A stretch of DNA of 64,000 nt from Halovenus halobia (lineage in GTDB: Archaea > Halobacteriota > Halobacteria > Halobacteriales > Haloarculaceae): positions 124,001 to 188,000 of the forward strand of contig NZ_JBLKOA010000005.1 in NCBI RefSeq assembly GCF_051414135.1. Direction: 5' to 3'. Below the pieces are notes generated by a model. The model ran no database searches. It was given only the letters and a program-made list of their open reading frames with translations, and was not told the DNA's origin. Of this stretch, positions 8,603 through 16,612 are shown in pieces; within the stretch, counting starts at the first letter, position 1; each line of letters opens with the position of its first letter. Both the position numbers and the translations under genes were made by a program.

Positions 8603-9778
8603 ATGAACCGAGGGGACAAAAACACCGTCCGGGTGGTCGCGTTCGGTTGTGCGTTGCTGATGACGCTGGGTATGGTCTCGACAATCGGGGTTGCCGCGCC
8701 GATTCACACCGACACACGTGCAACGAGTGGCGTGTCGGCCGAGACGACGGCTGACTCGGTCACCGGTACAGGGGTGCAACCAACTGACCGTCGAACGCTC
8801 GCGGCGGATTCACACTCAGACGAGGGTTGTGTCGTCGATTCCTTCGGGAGTGTCTATCCCGAACTGGTCGAGGTGCGGTGTACGGAATCCGAATCTGGCG
8901 ATACGTCGCTCGCTATCGGTGGCACCGGCGGGTGGGCCTACGCCTTGTACCTCGAAATTCCTCCTGGGACCAACAAGACGGGAATTCTTGGCCGCGGCGG
9001 GGAAGTCATCCCACGAATCGGGGACACGAGAGCGGAACGGGCGTGGGCCAACGAAATCCCCAAATTTGGCGACGAGGTCGTCATCGTCTCACAGAGTTCC
9101 TTCGACGTGGAGCAGGGGCGGTCCGATGCGTTTTTGTTCGCTCACGAGCCAGGGTCGATATTCCAGTCGGTCCCGCCCGGTGTCTACAATATGCGCGTCG
9201 TCGTCTACCAGAAGTTGAGCGTCACCGAGATACAGAGTTCTCGTTCGGGACCCGAGTACTACAGACAAGTGATCGACAAAGCGCCACGGAAAGAGTCCGA
9301 ACTGACTGTCGAGTTGGGTCCCTGTCGGGCGGACTACAACGCCGAGCAACGACTAGAGAACGTCGACCAGAACATGCTCGAGACGTACGAAAAACTGGGC
9401 GAGGCGAAAGCGGAGTACAGCAAGGCACGACGGTCGTTCAGCGATAATGTGGAATCGCTCACGGTCTCGGTGCTCGCTGGAGCTGTCAGCAAGACGGCGG
9501 AATGGATGATCACCCTGACTAATCTGATGAAAGGCTCTCCCGACCCCAAAAATATCCGCACGCTTGCCAATATGCAGATGGATTTGGAGAAGGGGGCCCA
9601 GGCACAGAAAGCGTTCGAGAAGCGCGTCGCGGAAATCAAGGAACTACAGTCGAAGAAATCGTCGATTTTCGAGGGCGTCGAACGGTGTAACGGTGAGCCC
9701 TACAGTCTGGAAAAGTACCAAGCTCCCTCGCCGAGCGAGATTCAGGATGCAATCGATTCGGGGGGTGACGAACAATGA
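8603..9778 (+). CDS. Exported protein of unknown function with coiled-coil C-terminal half
   Basis: 391 residues from the ATG at 8603, chosen because it lies 22 bp after a strong TATA box; an in-frame ATG 9 bp earlier is possible. Residues 1-35 form a Sec-type signal peptide (FGCALLMTLGMVSTIGVAA). The middle (about 75-230) looks like a beta-rich extracellular domain containing cysteines (DEGCVVD, VRCTES, GPCRAD). The part from about residue 245 to 355 is helical and charged, with coiled-coil character (NMLETYEKLGEAKAEYSKAR; ELQSKKSSIFEG). I do not recognise the family. Its stop overlaps the start of a lipoprotein gene (ATGA), so the two are translated together at the cell surface. Confidence 0.7.
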   Translation: MNRGDKNTVRVVAFGCALLMTLGMVSTIGVAAPIHTDTRATSGVSAETTADSVTGTGVQPTDRRTLAADSHSDEGCVVDSFGSVYPELVEVRCTESESGDTSLAIGGTGGWAYALYLEIPPGTNKTGILGRGGEVIPRIGDTRAERAWANEIPKFGDEVVIVSQSSFDVEQGRSDAFLFAHEPGSIFQSVPPGVYNMRVVVYQKLSVTEIQSSRSGPEYYRQVIDKAPRKESELTVELGPCRADYNAEQRLENVDQNMLETYEKLGEAKAEYSKARRSFSDNVESLTVSVLAGAVSKTAEWMITLTNLMKGSPDPKNIRTLANMQMDLEKGAQAQKAFEKRVAEIKELQSKKSSIFEGVERCNGEPYSLEKYQAPSPSEIQDAIDSGGDEQ

Positions 9779-10596
9779 CGGAGAGAATCAGCGCACGTCG
9801 GCGGCGTATCCTGCTCGTGTTCGCGGTGGCCGCTCTGGTCGCGCTGGCCGGGTGTAGCGGCGCTGACAGTCCCTCAGCGTCGAACAACGGAACGGAAGCG
9901 GCCGGAGGCGACGAACCCGGAGCGAACGACGAAATGTCGACAGGTGCTGACGAGGAGCCAACACTGGATAGCGTGACGGCGAACGCGAGCGAGGCGCTCG
10001 CGGAGATAGAGTCGTTCACCCTGGAGACGACGAGTCGCACAAGCAACGCGACGCAGTCGCTCACGGTCAACCAGACAATCAGAGCCGACATCGATGCGGG
10101 GGCCGTCTACGCCGTCGAGCGGTCAGACCTGCGCGGGAACACGAACGGGATAGTGGTGACCGAGCGGTACGGCAGCGGCGAGACGGTGTTTGTCCGCAAC
10201 TCCTTCCCGGCACAGAACTTCACATTCTACGAACGGCAGCGTGTGACCGATGCCGTCGAGGAATCTGTCGAGGACACCGAATCGGGCTCGCTCGCGGACC
10301 GGTACGAGTTCAGCCACAGTCGCACCGCCGACGGCGACCACCGGTTCACGGCCGACTCGGTCGAGCAGTTCACCGGGAGCGTCTCCGGGGGGACGGTCGA
10401 GTCTCTCTCGGCCGAGGTTATCGTCGACGCTGACACAGGTCTCGTGACCGAGGTCGAGATACGCCTGACGGCGACGACCGAGCAGGGAGAGCTAACAATC
10501 TCGGAACAGCGGACCCTCTCGGAGCTCGGAACGACGACGGTCACCGAGCCTGACTGGCTCGACACAGCACGAGACGAAACTGGCCAGGGGTCGTAA
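9775..10596 (+). CDS. Surface lipoprotein, outer-cell-surface lipid-carrier-like fold
   Basis: 273 residues. The N-terminus has a twin-arginine-like basic stretch (RRRR), a hydrophobic segment and a lipobox LVALAGC with the lipidation Cys near residue 27. An acidic Ser/Asn/Thr linker (about 28-62) follows. The remainder (about 65-265) alternates short strands such as IESFTLETTSRTSN and GLVTEVEIRL, reminiscent of LppX/LolA-like half-barrel lipoproteins that are common in haloarchaea. That fold call is inference. Its start overlaps the upstream exported-protein stop by 4 bp, so the two may act together. Confidence 0.75.
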   Translation: MTERISARRRRILLVFAVAALVALAGCSGADSPSASNNGTEAAGGDEPGANDEMSTGADEEPTLDSVTANASEALAEIESFTLETTSRTSNATQSLTVNQTIRADIDAGAVYAVERSDLRGNTNGIVVTERYGSGETVFVRNSFPAQNFTFYERQRVTDAVEESVEDTESGSLADRYEFSHSRTADGDHRFTADSVEQFTGSVSGGTVESLSAEVIVDADTGLVTEVEIRLTATTEQGELTISEQRTLSELGTTTVTEPDWLDTARDETGQGS

Positions 10597-10648
10597 TCCT
10601 GCGGACCCTCCACCCAAATCATAAGCGGACTCCTCGCTAACTCCGGAT

Positions 10649-11209
10649 ATGGAGAAAACCGAGTCGGGGACCTCCGTCGGCGTCGACGACCCTTACCGGT
10701 TCGTCGAGCGCTGTGACCACCTGACCGACGAGGGAAAGTGTCGCTTCGCCGTCGAACACGGCGACCGTGACCGGCAGTTCTCCAGTGAGTTGCGCGCCGA
10801 GGAGTTCCAGTGTCCCGTCGCTGGCGACACCGACGAGGAGGGACTCACGGGACCGTGGGACTGGCAGGACTGCCCACACTTCCGGGCGCGGGAAACCGAC
10901 GACGAGTGCATCCGCTGTGGCTTGACCGAGCAGCGGATGGCCCACGACGACGAGCGTCCGCTGCTTGAAGAACATCACCTCTCCTACGCCGACTCCTCGG
11001 ACGCGGGCAGCGGTGACCCCTCGCACGAAATCACGGTGTCGCTGTGTCGGTGGTGTCACGCTAGCGTCCACGACTCGTGGGCGCGTATCGACGACGACGC
11101 CAGTCCGGACCCCGAAGCAATCGCACAGTGCGAGACTCGGAAAGCCCGGCAGGATGAAGAACTCTCCTTCGAGACTGCCGCCGAGCGGTACGACCCAGAC
11201 AATCAGTAG
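10649..11209 (+). CDS. Cysteine/histidine-rich protein with HNH-like zinc site
   Basis: 186 residues, no signal peptide. Cysteines appear in sets: CDHLTDEGKCRF (residues about 23-32), FQCPV, DCPHF, CIRCG (about 90-93) and CRWCHASVHD (about 133-142). EEHHLSYAD near residue 107 followed by CRWCHASVH resembles the core of HNH/His-Me nucleases, in which two CxxC-type pairs bind zinc. The nuclease reading is inference, since the second histidine context is degenerate. Found between the lipoprotein gene and the convergent CsaA-like gene; the 3' ends overlap by 7 bp. Confidence 0.7.
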   Translation: MEKTESGTSVGVDDPYRFVERCDHLTDEGKCRFAVEHGDRDRQFSSELRAEEFQCPVAGDTDEEGLTGPWDWQDCPHFRARETDDECIRCGLTEQRMAHDDERPLLEEHHLSYADSSDAGSGDPSHEITVSLCRWCHASVHDSWARIDDDASPDPEAIAQCETRKARQDEELSFETAAERYDPDNQ

Positions 11210-11550
11210 ACCCGCTCGCCGTTCCCAACCGGTTCGTCAGGGCGGAGGTGAACGGCGTTCCCGTCCGCATCGTCCACCCCAACAACCAGACACTGGCTCT
11301 CGAAGCCAGCGATGTTGACCGTCCCAAGATTGACCACGGCGACTACCTGCCGGTCCAGTAGTTCGTCTTTGCTGTAGTTCTCGGTCAAGCCAGCCGCAGA
11401 CTGGCGACTCTCTTCGCCAAAATCCACGGTCAGTTTGTACACGTCCTTTCGCGCTTCCGGAAACTCCGCCACGTCCGTCACCGTCCCCACGCGCATCTCG
11501 ACGTCATCCAGAAACTGCTCGGGTACAATATCCGGTTCGTTGATTCCCAT
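11203..11550 (-). CDS. tRNA-binding-domain protein, CsaA-like
   Basis: 115 residues from the ATG at 11550; the open frame upstream is not needed for the domain. It is a single EMAP-II/CsaA-type OB fold: DVEMRVGTVTDVAEFPEARK, then YKLTVDFGEE and QVVAVVNLGTVNIAGFESQCLVVG. Stand-alone members of this size (about 110 residues) are CsaA-type chaperone/export factors or free tRNA-binding domains related to the MetRS C-terminus. An AT-rich TATA-like stretch lies about 25-35 bp upstream. Role in the cell uncertain. Confidence 0.85.
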   Translation of the reverse strand: MGINEPDIVPEQFLDDVEMRVGTVTDVAEFPEARKDVYKLTVDFGEESRQSAAGLTENYSKDELLDRQVVAVVNLGTVNIAGFESQCLVVGVDDADGNAVHLRPDEPVGNGERVY

Positions 11551-11680
11551 ATACCGACTCTCTCGCAGTCCCGGAAATAGATATGGTGCAGGCGTAGTTT
11601 CTACCGAACAGACACACCTGATACCGTCGTGTCGACAACGGCGAAAAAAGGGTTTCAGCGAGGCCGCCGAACGTGGGTGC

Positions 11681-13321
11681 ATGGAACCTGATCTGGATAG
11701 ATTTGGATCGCGCCGGTCGACAGTGTACGCCCCGTCGGGCGTCGTCGCGACGAGTCAACCGCTGGCCGCCGAGGCTGGCGTCTCAGTGCTTCGCGATGGC
11801 GGGAATGCCTTCGACGCCGCCGTCGCAACCGCCGCGGCACTGAACGTTGTCGAACCGACGAGCACCGGCCTCGGTGGCGATGTCTTTGCCTGCTACCGCA
11901 CCGCAGACGGCGAGGTCGGTGGGATGCGGTCGTGTGGCCACGCGCCGGCAGGGGCGACCCGCGAGAAGGTCCGTGAGGCCGTCGACGACGACGCCGATAC
12001 AGTGTACGGCGCAGACCGCACGCGCGATGGCGTGACGATGCCCGACCAGGGACCACACACTGTCACTGTCCCCGGCACAGCCCGTGGGTGGGAGGCAACC
12101 GTCCAGAAACACGGTCGGTTCGGCCTCAGTGACGTGCTCCAGCCAGCCATCACATATGCACTCGATGGCTACCCCGTAACAGAGGTCGTCTCCGAACAGT
12201 GGCAGCACGGCGAGGAACTGTTCACCGACGACAACGCCCGCGATGCCTACCTCTTCGACGGCGAGGCCCCGGACCCCGGGCAGTACGTCAGCCTTCCGAA
12301 ACTCGGCCGCTCGCTCGAACGCATCGCCGAGGAAGGGGCGGATGTTGTCTACGAAGGCGAGATTGGCGAGGCAATCGCTGCGGAGATTCAGGACAAGGGC
12401 GGATTCATGACGACCGACGACCTCGCCGACTTCGAGGTAGAGTGGCTGGACCCGATTTCGACGACCTACAACGGCGTCGAAGTGTTCGAGTTGGGTGCGA
12501 ACAATCAAGGCCAGATTGCGCTGGAGGCGCTGAATATTGCCGAAGAAATTGGTGCTGGCGAGCACCCATACGAATCCCCTGAGCGCGTCCACGCCTTCAC
12601 CGAAGCGATGAAACTGGCCTTTACCGACGGCCACCACCACATCACCGACCCCGAGTTCGAGGCCGTCCCAAAACTCGAATCCAAGGAGTACGCACGCAAG
12701 CGTGCCCAGGAGTACAGCGCGGACGAAGTGCTCACGGATGTCGAGGTGGGCACACCCGATTCGGCGGGCGAGGACGCAGATACTGTTCTCCTGACTGTCG
12801 CCGACGACGAGGGCAACGTCGTCTCCTTCATCAACTCCCGCTTTGCAGGCTTCGGCAGCGGCGTGGTTGCGGGCGATACCGGCATTGCACTCCAGAACCG
12901 CGGCGCTTCGTTCTCGCTGTCGGGCGACGTACCGAACAGCCTCGAACCCGGCAAGCGACCATTCCACACACTCGTCCCCGCGCTTGCCCGCTTCGACGAG
13001 GACGACTGGATGGCCTTCGGCGTCATGGGCGGGTACATGCAGCCACAGGGCCACGTCCAACTGCTCTCGAATTTAATCGACTACGACATGCCACTACAGG
13101 CTGCACTCGACGCGCCGCGGTGGCGCTACCGGGCTGACGGCTCTGTTGCCCTCGAAGAGCAGATGGCCAACGGCATCGCGCCCAAACTCGCGCGGATGGG
13201 CCACGACGTGCGCATCCTCCCGCCGCTCCTGTTCGGCGGGGCCGAGGCCTCCCGGAAAGCTGGAACCGTGCTTTCGGGTGCAACCGAGCCACGGAAAGAC
13301 GGTCAGGTTTCCGGATTTTGA
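11681..13321 (+). CDS. ggt: Gamma-glutamyltransferase
   Basis: 546 residues from the ATG at 11681. The family signature near the N-terminus is clear: GGNAFDAAVATAAALNVVEP then TGLGGDVFACY. The autoprocessing/catalytic threonine is probably the one in DADTVLLTVADDEGNVVS (about residue 365), where the precursor would split into large and small subunits. The small subunit contains SRFAGFGSG and LPPLLFGGAE near the end. The enzyme transfers or hydrolyses gamma-glutamyl groups. There is no obvious signal peptide, so it is probably cytoplasmic. In haloarchaea gamma-glutamylcysteine is a natural substrate candidate; gshA and a possible oxoprolinase also lie in this window. Confidence 0.88.
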   Translation: MEPDLDRFGSRRSTVYAPSGVVATSQPLAAEAGVSVLRDGGNAFDAAVATAAALNVVEPTSTGLGGDVFACYRTADGEVGGMRSCGHAPAGATREKVREAVDDDADTVYGADRTRDGVTMPDQGPHTVTVPGTARGWEATVQKHGRFGLSDVLQPAITYALDGYPVTEVVSEQWQHGEELFTDDNARDAYLFDGEAPDPGQYVSLPKLGRSLERIAEEGADVVYEGEIGEAIAAEIQDKGGFMTTDDLADFEVEWLDPISTTYNGVEVFELGANNQGQIALEALNIAEEIGAGEHPYESPERVHAFTEAMKLAFTDGHHHITDPEFEAVPKLESKEYARKRAQEYSADEVLTDVEVGTPDSAGEDADTVLLTVADDEGNVVSFINSRFAGFGSGVVAGDTGIALQNRGASFSLSGDVPNSLEPGKRPFHTLVPALARFDEDDWMAFGVMGGYMQPQGHVQLLSNLIDYDMPLQAALDAPRWRYRADGSVALEEQMANGIAPKLARMGHDVRILPPLLFGGAEASRKAGTVLSGATEPRKDGQVSGF

Positions 13322-13399
13322 TTATCTAGACCCTGCTTCGGTTCCCAGTTTCGGATATCAGCCCTGCTGTTGATGTGGCTTCGAGTCCTACCACTTTCT

Positions 13400-13558
13400 A
13401 TGTCCTCCAGTACGCCGCGCAAATCCAAATCTATCTACGAGTGGTTGAGTTGTCCGGAATGTGGCTCCCGCGATGTCGTCCGTGGCCCCCGGTTCGAGGA
13501 CGGGTTCGTCGAATTGCGATGTGACGACTGCGAGCTAACTGCTCACGTCGGCCTCTGA
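13400..13558 (+). CDS. Zinc-ribbon microprotein
   Basis: 52 residues from the ATG at 13400. Two CxxC pairs, CPECGSRDV and CDDCELTAHV, form a small zinc ribbon; the rest is short and charged. Such single-ribbon proteins are abundant in haloarchaea and mostly uncharacterised. It sits between ggt and the GMP synthase subunit gene on the same strand. A longer start 30 bp upstream is possible, but that extension is hydrophobic and unlike the rest. Confidence 0.75.
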   Translation: MSSSTPRKSKSIYEWLSCPECGSRDVVRGPRFEDGFVELRCDDCELTAHVGL

Positions 13559-13610
13559 GACTGGCCGGAGAACGCGGGACATATATGAGCTAGCCCGCTA
13601 CGAACTCGCA

Positions 13611-14159
13611 ATGACTCAAATCGACGTAATCGACAATCACGGCCAGTTTACGCACCTCGAACAGCGTGCGCTCCGAGACATGGGCGTCGACGTCGAGATG
13701 GTGGACAACGAGACGCCACCCGAAGAAATCGACGCCGACGGTATCGTTCTCTCCGGCGGTCCCTCGATTGACCGCATCGGAAACTGTCCCGAGTACCTTG
13801 AGCTCGATATCCCTGTCTTTGGCATCTGTCTGGGAATGCAGATTATCGCACACGAACTCGACGGCGTGGTCGGCTCTGGTGACTACGGCGGCTACGCTGA
13901 CGTGACTGTCGAGATTACGGAAGATGACGACCCGCTCGTTGGCTCGCTGGCACCTGAGACCCGAGTCTGGGCCAGCCACGCCGACGAAGTCAAGACCGTT
14001 CCTGACGGCTTTGAGCGCACCGCCAAAAGCGACATCTGCGGCGTCGAAGCGATGAGCAACACCGACCGCGGCCTCTACGGCGTCCAGTGGCACCCCGAGG
14101 TTGCCCACACCGAGCAAGGTGAGGAAGTCTTCGAGAATTTCCTCGATATCTGCGAGTAA
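13611..14159 (+). CDS. guaAA: GMP synthase glutaminase subunit (subunit A)
   Basis: 182 residues, the usual size for the separate archaeal glutaminase subunit. It is a class I amidotransferase: oxyanion strand SGGPSIDR, nucleophile Cys in FGICLGMQI (about residue 77) and the His-Glu pair in GVQWHPEVAH (about residue 163). It hydrolyses glutamine and passes ammonia to the ATP-pyrophosphatase subunit B, encoded elsewhere, to make GMP from XMP. The start codon follows a short AT-rich stretch (ACATATATGAG) about 25 bp upstream that could be its TATA box. Confidence 0.93.
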   Translation: MTQIDVIDNHGQFTHLEQRALRDMGVDVEMVDNETPPEEIDADGIVLSGGPSIDRIGNCPEYLELDIPVFGICLGMQIIAHELDGVVGSGDYGGYADVTVEITEDDDPLVGSLAPETRVWASHADEVKTVPDGFERTAKSDICGVEAMSNTDRGLYGVQWHPEVAHTEQGEEVFENFLDICE

Positions 14160-14199
14160 TCCCGCTGGTTCTATCTACTTCGCGTCACTCACTGTCGCT

Positions 14200-14898
14200 A
14201 TGCCTCTCTTCGAGCGCGGCGAGTCTGACGGCGCGAAGATTACCGTCGAATTCGAGGGCGGACTCAGTTGGATGGCCCACCCCGAGGAGGACGGCCAGCG
14301 CAGTAGCCACGCAATCCGAACAGCAGATGGCGTCTGGTTGCTCGACCCGATTGACGCCCCGAACGTCGAGGAACGCATTGCCTCGCTGGGCGATGTTGCC
14401 GGCGTCGCGGTGCTATCCTGCTATCATGCCCGCGACGCTGAAGCCTTTGCCCGCCGCCACGACGTGCCGGTCTCCTATCCCACGTGGATGAGCCGTATTG
14501 GTGACTTGGTCGACGCGCCGACCGACCAGTATACGTTCTCACCAGCGGGCGAATTTCGCGTGCTCACCTGCCGGCCGTTTCCCGGCTGGGAAGAAGTGTT
14601 CTGGTATCACGGCCCGAGCGGAACGCTGGTGGTTCCTGACTCACTTGGCACGATTGATAGCTTCTGCGTCGGCGACGAACGCCTCGGCCTCGAACTGCTC
14701 CGGCGACTCCAGCCACCGACGCAACTGGCTGGGCTCGACCCCGAGCGAATTCTCGTCGGCCACGGCCCCGGCGTCACCGACCACGCTGGCAGCGCGTTGC
14801 GGGAGGCCCTCGATGGTGCACGCTGGACGTTCCCCGCCGCGCTGCGGGAGAACGGCGTCCAAAGCGCCCGCTCGATTTTCGCGGCGATGCGTCCCTAG
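14200..14898 (+). CDS. Metallo-beta-lactamase-fold-like protein with degenerate metal motif
   Basis: 232 residues from the ATG at 14200. The order of elements follows a metallo-beta-lactamase fold: a strand-rich start ending WLLDPIDAP, then VAVLSCYHARDAEAFARRH where the HxHxDH motif would be, a middle VFWYHGPSGTLVVPDSLG, and ILVGHGPGV near the end. Only YHxRDAEAF remains of the metal motif, so the usual two-zinc site is probably incomplete. It starts 40 bp after the guaAA stop. The 3' end overlaps the convergent universal stress gene by 4 bp. Function unknown. Confidence 0.7.
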   Translation: MPLFERGESDGAKITVEFEGGLSWMAHPEEDGQRSSHAIRTADGVWLLDPIDAPNVEERIASLGDVAGVAVLSCYHARDAEAFARRHDVPVSYPTWMSRIGDLVDAPTDQYTFSPAGEFRVLTCRPFPGWEEVFWYHGPSGTLVVPDSLGTIDSFCVGDERLGLELLRRLQPPTQLAGLDPERILVGHGPGVTDHAGSALREALDGARWTFPAALRENGVQSARSIFAAMRP

Positions 14899-15329
14899 TC
14901 TGGCTGGCGCACGATCAGCACGTCGTAGGCTGAATCTGCTGTCACCGTCGAGGCGACACTGGAGACATTCGAGACAATTCGACCCGCGTTCTCGCTCCCG
15001 AGGACGACGAGGCGCGCGTTGCGGTCCTTCGCGAACGTCCGAATCTCGCTGGCGATCTGTCCAGCCTGTGCGTACCGACTCGCGACGACGTACTCGAAGG
15101 ACGCGTTTGGATTGATCTCGGTGACCTCTGCCGCCAGCCGGTCGACAATATGTTTCGGATCGAACTCCTCGCCCTCGTCGAGCCACCCCCGTTCGCGTGC
15201 GTACCGCTCGTTACCGTTCGGAATAACCGCCACCGAGAGGACTGATTCGTTGGTATCTGTGAACTCGCTGGCGCGGTCGAGTGCTGCCTTCGAGCGCCTG
15301 CTGCTATCGTACGGAACGACGACTGTCAC
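14895..15329 (-). CDS. Universal stress protein (UspA family)
   Basis: 144 residues if it begins at the GTG at 15329. This start is preferred because residue 1 then begins strand 1 (VTVVVPYDSSRRSKAALDRA) and a TATA box lies 22-31 bp upstream. The C-terminal nucleotide-loop region LVVLGSENAGRIVSNVSSV corresponds to the G-x2-G-x9-GS/T loop of ATP-binding Usps, with the last Gly/Ser part changed. Usps are cytoplasmic stress-related nucleotide-binding proteins. Longer in-frame starts exist upstream but would run through the promoter and the tRNA-derived repeat. Confidence 0.83.
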   Translation of the reverse strand: MTVVVPYDSSRRSKAALDRASEFTDTNESVLSVAVIPNGNERYARERGWLDEGEEFDPKHIVDRLAAEVTEINPNASFEYVVASRYAQAGQIASEIRTFAKDRNARLVVLGSENAGRIVSNVSSVASTVTADSAYDVLIVRQPD

Positions 15330-15350
15330 ACTGGCTCTTTGGACCGCTGG

Positions 15351-15360
15351 ATTATATGTG
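15351..15360 (-). promoter_or_regulatory. TATA box of the universal stress protein gene
   Basis: Read on the minus strand the sequence is CACATATAAT, 22-31 bp before the GTG start at 15329, the spacing expected for a leaderless transcript. It supports the short GTG start. Confidence 0.6.
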
Positions 15361-15391
15361 TGGCTGGTTTCGGGGTGTCGACTGGCGGAAA

Positions 15392-15467
15392 CGCCGAGGA
15401 GGAGATTGTGAACTACGCCGAGACGTGCTCGTTCCTGCGCGCGTCTCGTCTCGTTCAAATCTCCCCG
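15392..15467. repeat. T-arm mimic hairpin in the tRNA-Ser trailer
   Basis: 15392-15413 is a near-exact copy of the 3' end of the neighbouring tRNA-Ser (15542-15563): sixteen bases match exactly, then a one-base insertion and a matching end. At 15453-15464 the same T-arm appears in the opposite orientation (GTTCAAATCTCC on the plus strand). The two copies form an imperfect inverted repeat with shared flanks GCCGAGAC and GTCTCG. The segment lies 3' of the tRNA on the tRNA's own strand. A homologous arrangement is found beside tRNA-Tyr. Confidence 0.65.
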
Positions 15468-15542
15468 TTCGCTGTCTATCGAACTCAGTTGTGTTCGCGA
15501 CACGCACAGCGGTCGCTCACTGAGATGAGTTCGGCGAGAAGC

Positions 15543-15626
15543 GCCGAGGAGGAGATTTGAACTCCTGAGTCCTTACGGAGACCTGCTCTCGAAGCAGGCG
15601 CCTTGGCCAGGCTAGGCTACCTCGGC
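15543..15626 (-). tRNA. tRNA-Ser (anticodon CGA)
   Basis: 84 nt on the minus strand. The acceptor arms GCCGAGG/CCTCGGC pair fully. The anticodon stem CCTGC/GCAGG holds the loop TTCGAGA with anticodon CGA (codon UCG). A long variable arm follows (type II tRNA, as for serine), then the T-arm GGAGTTCAAATCTCC. CCA is not encoded. No intron is visible. Confidence 0.95.
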
Positions 15627-15718
15627 TCACCTTGTTGTATCCAACCGCTGTTATTACCTGTTTTGGTTCGGACTGCCGAGCCCGAACGCACATGACGGCG
15701 GACTCCTAATCACTGACC

Positions 15719-16612
15719 GTGGCTGGGCTCCGCACCCGACTGGCTGTCCTCTTCGAGACGAGCCGTCCCGACCAGTTGCTGTTAATTCTCGGCGTCTACT
15801 TCTTCGGCACGAAAGTCGCTCTCGCTGGCGGTGCGACGCTTTCGATCCCCGCTGTCGCCGCCGGGGTGGCGGTGTTGATTCCACTCTCGGCGAGTATTCA
15901 TTACGCAAACGAGTACGCCGACTACGAGACTGACGCGCTCACCAACCGCACACCATTTTCCGGCGGCAGCGGCGCGCTCCAGCGAACCGGACTCCCCCGA
16001 ACCGTTCCGCTGGCGGCCGCTGTCGCAACGCTTGCTATCGGCAGTGTACTCACCGTCGTTTTCGCTGTGGGTGGACTGCTCGCGCTGCCAGCGGTGGCGA
16101 TTCTCTCCGTCAGCGTCGTGCTGGGCTGGCAGTACTCCGTCGGCCCGCTGAAACTCGCCTGGCGGGGCCTCGGCGAACTCACGAACGCCGCGCTCGGTGG
16201 CCTTGCCCTGCCGGTCTACGCTGCCGCCGTCCTCGACGGTTCAATCGGGTTCGTCGCCCTCGCCGCCGTCCCGTTCTTTCTGCTCGTCTTGCTCAATCTC
16301 TTCGCCACGCAGTGGCCCGACCGCGAGGCCGACCGGCAGGCTGGCAAGCGGACGCTGGCTGTTCGGTGGTCGCCGCGGCGGCTTCGGTACAGCTACGTCG
16401 TCGTTGCGCTGCTCGCCGCCGTCTCGCTGGCTGCTCTGGCCGATTTTCTGCTCCCGCCAGCCGTCGTTATCGCGAGTCTTCCGGTCGTCCCGCTGGTGGG
16501 TTGGGGTGCCTATGGCTACACCGAGCGGCGGGTGCCGTGGCCGACGGTGAGCGCGATGGTCGGACTGCTCGCGTTGCAGACCGCGGGCTGGTGCTGGCTG
16601 CTATACGCCTGA
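15719..16612 (+). CDS. UbiA-family prenyltransferase
   Basis: 297 residues, starting at GTG 15719, with about eight or nine membrane segments. Both aspartate-rich motifs that bind the prenyl diphosphate through magnesium are present: NEYADYETD (about residue 61) and DREADRQAGKRTL (about residue 200). The family joins polyprenyl groups to aromatic rings (menaquinone, heme) or to glycerol phosphates (archaeal lipids). The first motif resembles the MenA-type NDYxDxxxD, so quinone synthesis is a reasonable but unproven guess. It is flanked by tRNA-Ser and a convergent DUF547 gene with no gap at the 3' end. Confidence 0.85.
   Translation: MAGLRTRLAVLFETSRPDQLLLILGVYFFGTKVALAGGATLSIPAVAAGVAVLIPLSASIHYANEYADYETDALTNRTPFSGGSGALQRTGLPRTVPLAAAVATLAIGSVLTVVFAVGGLLALPAVAILSVSVVLGWQYSVGPLKLAWRGLGELTNAALGGLALPVYAAAVLDGSIGFVALAAVPFFLLVLLNLFATQWPDREADRQAGKRTLAVRWSPRRLRYSYVVVALLAAVSLAALADFLLPPAVVIASLPVVPLVGWGAYGYTERRVPWPTVSAMVGLLALQTAGWCWLLYA

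Noticed and set aside
12843..13076. Small frames inside ggt and similar frames in other genes
   Set aside because: Shadows of the real genes in other frames.
15339..15560. Open frames over the tRNA-Ser trailer
   Set aside because: They run into the tRNA gene itself and have no protein features.
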